Of a DNA stretch of 11,555 nt, positions 1 to 6,248 are shown in pieces (positions within the stretch are counted from its first letter, which is position 1; every line of letters starts with the position of its first letter). The DNA comes from an uncultured Ruminococcus sp. (GTDB lineage: Bacteria > Bacillota > Clostridia > Oscillospirales > CAG-272). The position numbers were made by a program, and so were the translations under genes. The notes below the pieces were generated by a model. It was not told where the DNA came from and made no database searches. It worked only from the letters and a program-made list of their open reading frames with translations. The stretch lies in NCBI GenBank assembly GCA_902783755.1, contig CACZSC010000226.1, positions 1-11,555 of the forward strand, read 5' to 3'.

Positions 1-1
1 C

Positions 2-526
2 GCAGGCGCATCTCTGCGCTGGCTGCGGGATTTCATGTTCAGGGGCGAGAGCTATGACGTGATGGACAGGGAAGCCGGAGAGGCCCTCGGAAAGGAAAGC
101 TCCGTGATGTTCTTCCCGTATCTGAGCGATCCGGGCGCGGAAGGCGTATTCACGGGCCTGAATCTGGCGGCCGACAGGGGATGCTTCGCCCTGGCGGTGC
201 TAGAAGGGGTCGCGTTCAGGATACGCGGTCTGCTCGGGAAGATGGACGCCTACAGTGACACGGATTCCGTGGTGCTGTTCGGAGGAGGCGCGAAGAGCAG
301 CCTCTGGTGCCAGTTGATCGCGGATATAACCGGGATGAAGGTAATGGTCCCGGTGACCGAGGAGGCGGCAGGTGCAGGAGCTGCAAGACTGGCGGCCCTC
401 GGATGCGGAGAGAAGGTCCCGCACCTCGGATACGAGAGGACTTTCAGTCCGTCGGAAAGAAAAAAAGCTTACGAAGATAAATACCGCAGATACAGGGAGA
501 CTGAGGATATGATCCTCATGCAGTGA
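2..526 (+). CDS. FGGY-family carbohydrate kinase (xylulokinase-like), 5'-truncated
   Basis: This is the C-terminal 174 residues of an ATP-dependent sugar or polyol kinase of the FGGY family. The reading frame is open from base 2, so the start lies outside the window; the first internal Met is at base 35. The opening residues, GASLRWLRD, match the conserved stretch near the start of the second FGGY domain. A FGGGAKSSLW motif follows at visible residues 93-102, and EEAAGAGAARLAALG lies further on. Together these form the ATP-binding actin-like fold typical of xylulokinase-type members. Full-length family members are about 490-520 residues, so roughly two thirds is missing, including the substrate-binding half. 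The substrate therefore cannot be named. It lies 19 bases upstream of a NagA-like gene and heads a four-gene sugar-catabolism string, which suggests it phosphorylates the sugar or polyol handled by its neighbours (inference). Family assignment is firm; substrate is unknown. Confidence 0.88.
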   Translation, partial: AGASLRWLRDFMFRGESYDVMDREAGEALGKESSVMFFPYLSDPGAEGVFTGLNLAADRGCFALAVLEGVAFRIRGLLGKMDAYSDTDSVVLFGGGAKSSLWCQLIADITGMKVMVPVTEEAAGAGAARLAALGCGEKVPHLGYERTFSPSERKKAYEDKYRRYRETEDMILMQ

Positions 527-545
527 AGAGACAGGTGGTGATACC

Positions 546-1715
546 ATGCTGGTTATAGAAAACGCAAATGTCGTGCTGGAAGACCGCATCATGCGCTACG
601 GTACCGTCATCGTGGACGGGGACAGGATCGCCGGGTTAATGAAGCGGTGCGTTCCGCATGACTGGGGAAACGCCGAACGGTTTGACGCCCGGGGCCTTTA
701 TGTGGGACCCGGTTTCGTGGATATCCACGTCCACGGAGGAGGCGGCCATATGTTTCACTCGGAGCCTGAGAAGGCCGCGGAACATTTTCTGCGCCACGGG
801 GAGACCACCGTGCTCGCCACTCTCTATTACGATCTACCGAAGGAACGCTTCATTGATGCCATCGGCAGGGTCAAGGAAGCGATGGCGGCGCAGGACGGAG
901 GCCCGATCAGGGGATTCTATATGGAAGGACCGTATATGAACCCGGCCTACGGAGCCAGCCCGGAAAAGAACTGCTGGAAAGGTGCGATACGTCCGGAGGA
1001 TTATACGGAGATCGTTGACCTGGCCGGAGATCTGGCAAAGGTCTGGGCGATAGCGCCGGAACGGGACGGAGTCGAGGAATTCGTGAAATACGCGAAAAAA
1101 GTCAATCCCGCAGCAAGGATCGCCGTGGGGCACAGCGAAGCCACCCCGGAGCAGATCCGCCGTTTCAGGGAATACGGGCTTTCAATAGCTACACACTGCA
1201 TGGACGCTACAGGCAGCAGATCGGAATGGGCCGGGACCCGCGGGTGCGGTCCCGACGAGGCCTGCATGCTGGACGACGACATGTATGCCGAACTGATATG
1301 CGATTCCATGGGTGTGCATGTATGCCCGGATCTCATAAAACTGCTTCTCAAGGTAAAGGGCTTCGCCGGGGTCATGCTCATAACCGACAGCTTCGTCAGC
1401 GATGAAACGCCGCCCGACGGGCTGAAAAACGTGTCGGATCTGTCATTCGACGCCGGGGGAAACCTCAGCGGCAGCCGGCTGACCATGGACATGGCGTGCA
1501 GGAACCTGGTGCGCCATACGGGATGCACAATGGAACATGCCTTTCTCATGGCTTCGGGAAATCCGGCCAGAGCCATCGGAATGTACGGAGAGATCGGCTC
1601 CATTGCGAAGGGCAAAAGGGCGGATCTTGTCATATGCGATGAGATGTTCAATGTAAAGCACGTGGTGATGAACGGCAGGTTCGTACCATGCAGGGAGGAC
1701 GATAATAATGCTTAA
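546..1715 (+). CDS. nagA: NagA-like N-acetylglucosamine-6-phosphate deacetylase (amidohydrolase)
   Basis: This is a 389-residue cytosolic metal-dependent amidohydrolase of the NagA family, whose known members remove acetate from GlcNAc-6-phosphate. Visible family features are HVH at residues 61-63 within GPGFVDIHVHGGGG, the EGP motif with metal-ligand Glu127, His196 in VGHSEA, His217 in THCMDATG, and the catalytic Asp281 in ITDS. The C-terminal NPAR (339-342) and the GSIAKGKRADLV stretch that closes the beta-sandwich are also present. Length is normal for the family. Two substrate-side regions differ from E. coli NagA: the loop after His217 reads CMDATG where NagA has a LFNAM-type sequence, and the DGLHV segment reads DSMGVHV (253-259). 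Both differences could mean a different N-acyl sugar phosphate. The start is supported by an AGGTGGTGA-type ribosome binding site just upstream. The end overlaps the next gene by 8 bases, implying translational coupling. Family is sure; exact substrate is less so. Confidence 0.85.
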   Translation: MLVIENANVVLEDRIMRYGTVIVDGDRIAGLMKRCVPHDWGNAERFDARGLYVGPGFVDIHVHGGGGHMFHSEPEKAAEHFLRHGETTVLATLYYDLPKERFIDAIGRVKEAMAAQDGGPIRGFYMEGPYMNPAYGASPEKNCWKGAIRPEDYTEIVDLAGDLAKVWAIAPERDGVEEFVKYAKKVNPAARIAVGHSEATPEQIRRFREYGLSIATHCMDATGSRSEWAGTRGCGPDEACMLDDDMYAELICDSMGVHVCPDLIKLLLKVKGFAGVMLITDSFVSDETPPDGLKNVSDLSFDAGGNLSGSRLTMDMACRNLVRHTGCTMEHAFLMASGNPARAIGMYGEIGSIAKGKRADLVICDEMFNVKHVVMNGRFVPCREDDNNA

Positions 1716-3042
1716 GGCATCAATGAAAAGAGTGGAGATAACCCCGCCGGAAGGACTTGAACTTGCAGGGTATCCCCACTATCCGAGATACAATGAAGGA
1801 TGTCACGATCCGCTGTACGCGGCGTGCATGTATATCAGCAACGGCACAGAGGAAATATGCATGGTCACTCTGGATCTGCTGTTCTTCTCGAAAAGACATG
1901 TGGCGGAAGTGCGCCGTCTGACGGAGGAAAAGACCGGCATCCCCGGCAGACATATCATGATAAGCTGCAGCCACACCCATTCGGGGCCCTGGGCTTCGGG
2001 AAGGCTCGATGTGGAGAGTCTCGAGGCAGGAAAGGAACAGCCCCGTGAGTACGTGGAATCGCTCATCTCGAAGATCACGGATATGATCTCAGAGGCGAAA
2101 AGAGAGGCCTTTGACGCAGCGTTCGGTTACGGCACGGCGGTATGCGGTGCGGAATCCGGAGTCGGAGGCAACAGGAGGATACCGGGAGGCCCTCACGATC
2201 CCCTCGCAAGCGTCATGGCCGTAAAGGATGCCTCCGGCACCGTCCGGGGCGCAATCATCAACTATACCCTCCATCCTTCGTTCATCCATGAGTGGAGCAA
2301 CGTGTGTTCGGCCGACTATCCGTGCTATGTGAAGCGCCAGTTCGAGGAACTGGAGCCGGGCGCAGTGACGGGCTTCGCCCAGGGGACCTCAGGGAACCAA
2401 TCCAGCCGGTATTACAGGCACGGCGAGAGCTTTGACGAGGCGGAAAGGGTCGGCAGAACCATAGGAAAGGCAGCCCACAGGGCGCTGCAGAACGCAGAAT
2501 GGTCGGATGACATCGATATCGCCGCCGTGAGCGCCGAGCTCAAAATAGAGCTGAGGGATTTCGGCACGGAGGAGGAGCTGCGGGCCAAGGTGGCTGCGGA
2601 CGAGGCGGTCTACAGGGATCTTTATTCAAGGTACGGACAGTCGGAGAAGAGGGAGGAGTACTATCTGTGGCAGAATGCCAATCTGAAACTGCTTGGATCT
2701 GAGGACCAGCTGGGATACGTCCTTATGAGGAAGCGCGGCGTCAAGATCGAGCTCCTCGGAGACGAGGACCCGGCGGAGATCCAGGTATTCAGGCTCGGGG
2801 GCCTGTGCGTCATAGGCATCCCCGGGGAGATATTCGTCGAATACGGCCTGTACATGAAGGCCGTGGCCGGCTTCGGGACCGTCATAGTAAACGAGCTTTC
2901 AAACGGCTGCCTGCCGGGATATATGTACACCCCGGAATCTCTGGTGACAGGCGGCTACGAGACCGACACCTCAATGCTCAGTGAGGAATTCGGCATGAAA
3001 ATGACAGATACGGCCGTCAGGCTTGCGAGAGGCCTGAGGTGA
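1708..3042 (+). CDS. Neutral/alkaline non-lysosomal ceramidase-like hydrolase, cytosolic
   Basis: This is a 444-residue protein of the neutral ceramidase N-terminal-domain family, zinc amidases whose best known members cleave the N-acyl bond of ceramide. It shows the family's N-terminal pattern (VEITPPEGLELAGY) and the SHTHSGP motif at 88-94. Other candidates are His189 in YTLHPSF, an AQGTSGNQ segment (224-231) where the catalytic serine loop of ceramidases lies, GEIFVEYG with Glu374, and a tyrosine-rich PGYMYTPE (403-410). These are the likely zinc ligands and nucleophile region. There is no signal peptide and the C-terminal immunoglobulin-like domain of secreted ceramidases is missing (those are about 650 residues), so the protein is probably cytosolic. 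Its place between a NagA-like and a NagB-like gene argues for a sugar-derived amide or ester substrate rather than a sphingolipid (inference). A GGAGG site at 1694-1698, nine bases before the ATG, fixes the start. Family is well supported; function is unknown. Confidence 0.8.
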   Translation: MLKASMKRVEITPPEGLELAGYPHYPRYNEGCHDPLYAACMYISNGTEEICMVTLDLLFFSKRHVAEVRRLTEEKTGIPGRHIMISCSHTHSGPWASGRLDVESLEAGKEQPREYVESLISKITDMISEAKREAFDAAFGYGTAVCGAESGVGGNRRIPGGPHDPLASVMAVKDASGTVRGAIINYTLHPSFIHEWSNVCSADYPCYVKRQFEELEPGAVTGFAQGTSGNQSSRYYRHGESFDEAERVGRTIGKAAHRALQNAEWSDDIDIAAVSAELKIELRDFGTEEELRAKVAADEAVYRDLYSRYGQSEKREEYYLWQNANLKLLGSEDQLGYVLMRKRGVKIELLGDEDPAEIQVFRLGGLCVIGIPGEIFVEYGLYMKAVAGFGTVIVNELSNGCLPGYMYTPESLVTGGYETDTSMLSEEFGMKMTDTAVRLARGLR

Positions 3043-3049
3043 AAGGAGA
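3043..3049 (+). promoter_or_regulatory. Ribosome binding site selecting the 3058 start
   Basis: AAGGAGA lies directly after the stop codon of the ceramidase-like gene. Its GGAG core is nine bases from the ATG at 3058, which opens the NagB-like frame. An out-of-frame ATG at 3051 is only two bases from the core, too close for efficient initiation, and would yield just five codons. Confidence 0.7.
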
Positions 3050-3057
3050 TATGGCTT

Positions 3058-4005
3058 ATGTTCGGTGAAGTTTTCAATCACGAGTGGTATCCGTTCACTA
3101 ACCAGGCGGAGATCGACCGGGTGAGAAAGATAACGAAAGAGGATATCCTGGCCATGGACGGCAGGCATCCGTCCAACCCTAATATCCGTCTGGATGTCCT
3201 GAAGGATGAGGAATTTGAGATGGTCATGCTCACTGACATGGTGAAACGGATCATCGACTCGGACGTCAACGACAGAAAGTGCGTCATGGTGATGTGCAAT
3301 CCGAACCCCACGTACCGCAAGGTGGCGTACATGCTTCAGGAACTGAAGGTCAACATGCGGAACGTGAAGTTCTATATGATGGACGAGTGGGCTGATGAGG
3401 ACGGCAATATCGCGCCCCTGAGCTACAGGGCCGGGTTCGGCCACGCTTTCCGGGAGTTCATGATTAAGAATATCCAGGGGCTTGGGTTCAGGGAGGAGAA
3501 TTTCATTTATCACAGCAATGAGACGACTCCCGTGTTCTCAAAGATGCTTGAGGAGGACGGGGAGGCCGACATAATCTACTCCGGTCCCGGCTGGCCCGGG
3601 CATCTGGCCTTCATAGATCCGGTAGATGACTGGTTCAAACCCACCATGGAGGAATATCTGGAACAGGGAGCAAAGGTGGCAAGGCTGCATCCGCTGACCA
3701 TAGCCCAGAACAGCCTTCACGGAGCTTTCGGGTACTCGGGCGATATCTCAAAGGTCCCTCCCAAAGGAGCCATGATGGGTCCCCGGGACGCCATGAAGGC
3801 GAAGAACGTGCTCGATATGCACGGCATCACCACCGCAGGAACGAAAGTGACATGGCAGAGGCTCACGTCGAGGCTCTGCATCTTCGGAAAGCCGGACCAG
3901 CACGTGCCGGCGTCGATACTCCAGCTGAGGGACAAACCCACCCATATGATCATGAGCGAGAATCTGGCTTCCACCATAGAGCCGGACGACTATTTCCAGT
4001 ACTGA
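3058..4005 (+). CDS. Divergent NagB-like protein (glucosamine-6-phosphate deaminase/isomerase fold)
   Basis: This 315-residue protein resembles glucosamine-6-phosphate deaminase (NagB) in layout. MMDEW at 107-111 matches the NagB MDEY segment carrying its active-site Asp72, and GPGWPGHLAF (176-185) sits where NagB has GVGNDGHIAF. HPLTIAQNS (211-219) and VPPKGAMMG (233-241) match the NagB TRVANSRFF and VPKYALTVG regions. Key residues have changed. The catalytic Asp141 position is Pro180, Glu148 is Asp187, the phosphate-loop TGGTP is replaced by CNPNPT (80-85), and the phosphate-contacting arginine of ANSRFF is not preserved. His182 and Asp109 remain. It is about 50 residues longer than NagB, with an N-terminal extension of about 50 residues before the matched region. 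It probably acts on a related but different substrate, or by altered chemistry (inference). It is the last gene of the + string, starting 15 bases after the previous stop, and is followed by a hairpin. Fold assignment is fairly sure; a NagB reaction is doubtful. Confidence 0.72.
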   Translation: MFGEVFNHEWYPFTNQAEIDRVRKITKEDILAMDGRHPSNPNIRLDVLKDEEFEMVMLTDMVKRIIDSDVNDRKCVMVMCNPNPTYRKVAYMLQELKVNMRNVKFYMMDEWADEDGNIAPLSYRAGFGHAFREFMIKNIQGLGFREENFIYHSNETTPVFSKMLEEDGEADIIYSGPGWPGHLAFIDPVDDWFKPTMEEYLEQGAKVARLHPLTIAQNSLHGAFGYSGDISKVPPKGAMMGPRDAMKAKNVLDMHGITTAGTKVTWQRLTSRLCIFGKPDQHVPASILQLRDKPTHMIMSENLASTIEPDDYFQY

Positions 4006-4021
4006 TTTATCATAAAATAAC

Positions 4022-4058
4022 AAAACGGCCGCAGCGTCTGCTGCGGCTGAACTGTTTT
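4022..4058. terminator. Hairpin terminator between the converging gene strings
   Basis: A perfect 8-base stem, GCCGCAGC (4028-4035) and GCTGCGGC (4040-4047), closes on the loop gtct. An outer pairing of AAAAC (4022-4026) with GTTTT (4054-4058) extends it. Read on the - strand, the stem is followed by a T-rich tract (CGTTTTGTTATTTTATG), a convincing intrinsic terminator just past the ccsA stop. Read on the + strand the T tract is weaker but lies just beyond the stem, so it may serve the sugar genes too. Confidence 0.8.
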
Positions 4059-4067
4059 CAGGGCATG

Positions 4068-4883
4068 TCACTTGTAGCTGTGGACTCCGGGAAGGAAGGT
4101 GTTCACTCCTATATACGTGAAGATCACGCAGATGAAGCCCACGATGGAGAATATGGCGGCGGCCTTGCCGTTCCATTTCCTGTTTATCCTCAGGTGCAGG
4201 TACACTCCGTAGATTATCCAGGTCACGAGGGACCAGGTCTCCTTGGGATCCCAGGACCAGTAACTACCCCAGGCTCTTTCCGCCCAGATGGCACCGGTGA
4301 TGATGGTGAAGGTCAGAAAAAGGATCCCGAGAGCCGCGCTTCTGTAGCTTATCAAGTCCAGCTTCTCTTTTTTCGGGATGTGCTGGTCCAGGAAAGTGCT
4401 GTCGCCAATCCTGTCCCGCAGAAGGAAGATGGCCGAGATCACGAAGGATACCCCGAAGGCGCCGTATGCGATGATGGCCGTGGACACGTGTATGCCCAGC
4501 CAGCCGGACTGAAGGGCTGGCATGAGAGAGCGGATCTCCCGGCTCTGCATGGCTGCGTAGCCTATTATGAGCAGGGTTATGGGGGTAGCGAAGGCTCCCA
4601 GCAGCTTGAACCTGAACTTCAGGATGAATATGAGGCTAACGACGCAGAGCCCCCAGGCGAAGGCTGTGGCGAACTCATACTGGTTGGTAAGGGGAAGACG
4701 CCCGGCGGCGATCCCCCGGAACACGATGGTTGCCGTGTGGACGGCAAGCCCTATGCACTGGAATACGATGGCTGCCTTCGCAACGGCTTCCTTTTTCACC
4801 GCGACGAATACGAAGTACAGAATCATCGAGACGAAGTATATCCCGATGGTCGAGTAGAACAGTACGGATTCTATGGTCTGCAT
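4068..4883 (-). CDS. ccsA: Cytochrome c biogenesis protein CcsA (ResC), System II haem handling
   Basis: This is a 271-residue polytopic membrane protein, the CcsA/ResC half of the System II cytochrome c synthetase; some annotation pipelines call it CcsB. With ResB it carries haem across the membrane and attaches it to CXXCH motifs of apocytochromes outside. The diagnostic tryptophan-rich WWD motif is plain at residues 200-217 (WAERAWGSYWSWDPKETW). Candidate haem-ligand histidines are His49, His132, His230 and His268, spread among about eight hydrophobic segments. The length is typical of short bacterial CcsA. A ribosome binding site AAGGA sits seven bases before the ATG. Only three bases separate it from the resB stop, so the two are cotranscribed. 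It ends the long - strand string and is followed at once by a strong terminator. Its presence beside nrfA suggests it is dedicated to maturing this pentaheme protein (inference). Confidence 0.94.
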   Translation of the reverse strand: MQTIESVLFYSTIGIYFVSMILYFVFVAVKKEAVAKAAIVFQCIGLAVHTATIVFRGIAAGRLPLTNQYEFATAFAWGLCVVSLIFILKFRFKLLGAFATPITLLIIGYAAMQSREIRSLMPALQSGWLGIHVSTAIIAYGAFGVSFVISAIFLLRDRIGDSTFLDQHIPKKEKLDLISYRSAALGILFLTFTIITGAIWAERAWGSYWSWDPKETWSLVTWIIYGVYLHLRINRKWNGKAAAIFSIVGFICVIFTYIGVNTFLPGVHSYK

Positions 4884-4886
4884 AAG

Positions 4887-6167
4887 CTATTCCTTCGCTT
4901 TCTCCGCCTCAACGGCTTCTCTGACTTTTTCGTCGAAATATATATCCTTCTTATAGACCTTGTTATACACTGTCCAGGTGCCGTCCTCTCCGGGGACCGC
5001 CTGGATCTTTCTAGGTTTCAGGTAAAAGGCCATGAACAGGCCTGCCATGGTGATGATGCCGCCGAGGAACGCCAGCCAGGTGAAGGAGTCCTTTTTTGCC
5101 TGGATGAGAGTGTAGTTCTGCGGATCCGTGAAACGGATATCGAGCTCCTGATCGTTTATGCTGATGGATTCATCCGGCATGAGAACGTTCATACCGAGCA
5201 TCTCACCGGAGTAATACAGCGAGTACAGATATGCGGGGTTCTTAAGCTGTCCTGACGCGGTGGAGGGGCCGGAAACAGGGTCCATATAGTAATCCGGATA
5301 AATCGCATTGAGATACACGACGAGCTGCGGGATGCCGCTGACAGGCGTGAACTCTCCGGCGCAGAGCACTGTCTCCTGAAGAGGCTCACCCGCTTTGGTT
5401 ATGATCATCCTGGCGGCGTAGCCCGTGGAATTCTGGTAGAACCTGTATCCGTGGAGATCAGCCGGATTGTTGACGCTGATGGTGGCTGACTGCCTGTCGG
5501 AGGAGCCCTCCGGGAAAACGGTGATGTCGGCGGTATACTGCTCCACCGTGTCGTCATCCCGCAGGCCGACCCTGAAATCGTCGATGGTGACCATGAGTCC
5601 CGATTCGCCCACCGGGACCGTTTCTCCCGGCACTCCGTAGGCCGTATATTCCCGGTGCGTGATCTGTCCGAGACTGAACCCGAGGATCAGCAGCAGCACG
5701 CCGATGTGGCATACCCAGGCGCCCCAGAATCCTGCTGAACCGGAACTGGAGACACGGGCCTTTCCGTCTGCGGCGGCTTTGCTTTCAGGCATCTTCAGCG
5801 CTTTGATGACAGTCTCCGGGTCCCTGACTCCGGGGTATTCCGAGAACGAACCGTCCGGTGTCTCGTATTCCGCGGCTTTTCCGGTCCTTCTGATGAGGGA
5901 CGGAAGCCTTATGACATTGCAGAGCAGCAGATTGAGGCACAGGAATGCCGTAATGGTGATGAACCACCAGCTGTGGAAGGCGTCGTCAAGGTGCAGTGCC
6001 ATTATGACTGCCGCGGCTCTCTCCCCGTACTGCTCTGTATACTGGGCATAGGACTGGTTCTGGGTTATCATGCTGCCTACCGAGCAGGCGACTGCCAGTA
6101 TGACCAGCAGTATGACCGCGAACTTCATCGAGGTCAGAAATTTCCAGATCTTCTTCAGTACTGACAT
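4887..6167 (-). CDS. resB: Cytochrome c biogenesis protein ResB (Ccs1)
   Basis: This 426-residue protein is the ResB/Ccs1 partner of CcsA in System II cytochrome c maturation. It has the family's layout of four membrane segments, at about 15-34, 67-86, 147-168 and 362-383. The large domain between segments three and four faces outward. His154 in the third segment (CHIGVLLLILG) is the conserved ResB histidine. The soluble domain carries the family stretch VNNPADLHGYRFYQ (232-245). The C-terminal tail is highly charged and predicted cytosolic. The length matches short ResB proteins of Gram-positive bacteria. The start at 6167 has only a weak AGGA about ten bases upstream, weaker than the sites of the other genes, so it may be translated less or depend on read-through from nrfA. 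It follows nrfA across an 81-base gap that holds a hairpin. Confidence 0.93.
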   Translation of the reverse strand: MSVLKKIWKFLTSMKFAVILLVILAVACSVGSMITQNQSYAQYTEQYGERAAAVIMALHLDDAFHSWWFITITAFLCLNLLLCNVIRLPSLIRRTGKAAEYETPDGSFSEYPGVRDPETVIKALKMPESKAAADGKARVSSSGSAGFWGAWVCHIGVLLLILGFSLGQITHREYTAYGVPGETVPVGESGLMVTIDDFRVGLRDDDTVEQYTADITVFPEGSSDRQSATISVNNPADLHGYRFYQNSTGYAARMIITKAGEPLQETVLCAGEFTPVSGIPQLVVYLNAIYPDYYMDPVSGPSTASGQLKNPAYLYSLYYSGEMLGMNVLMPDESISINDQELDIRFTDPQNYTLIQAKKDSFTWLAFLGGIITMAGLFMAFYLKPRKIQAVPGEDGTWTVYNKVYKKDIYFDEKVREAVEAEKAKE

Positions 6168-6190
6168 ACTATGTAATCCTGTATATTTTG

Positions 6191-6222
6191 CAAAGACCGG
6201 GCATGAGAATGACCGGTCTTTG
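6191..6222 (-). other. Intercistronic hairpin between nrfA and resB
   Basis: CAAAGACCGG (6191-6200) and CCGGTCTTTG (6213-6222) are a perfect 10-base inverted repeat. In the - strand transcript the stem continues inward, after one mismatch, with CAT/ATG pairing around a TCTC loop. The sequence after the stem on the - strand (CAAAATATAC) has no T run, so it looks less like a full terminator than an mRNA processing or stability element. It could also be a partial attenuator that sets nrfA levels above resB-ccsA. Confidence 0.6.
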
Positions 6223-6248
6223 TTCTTGTTATTCGACTTTTTCCGTCT

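Noticed and set aside
1001..1651. 216-codon open frame on the - strand opposite the NagA-like gene
   Set aside because: It is a shadow of a gene with intact catalytic motifs; its product is Ser/Pro/Met-rich with no family features.
3051..3068. Five-codon mini-frame (MAYVR, stop) overlapping the start of the NagB-like gene
   Set aside because: The GGAG core is only two bases from its ATG, so efficient translation is unlikely. There is no sign it is a regulatory leader peptide.
3852..5255. 467-codon open frame on the + strand across the end of the NagB-like gene, ccsA and part of resB
   Set aside because: It runs antisense to two clearly recognised membrane protein genes and through the terminator hairpin. 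Its product is low-complexity and polar with no recognisable motif, as expected from the mirror frame of G+C-rich genes.
6191..6222. Hairpin considered as a true terminator ending the rnf-nrfA transcript
   Set aside because: On the - strand the stem is followed by CAAAATATAC rather than a T run, and resB-ccsA functionally belong with nrfA. It is kept as an intercistronic hairpin instead.
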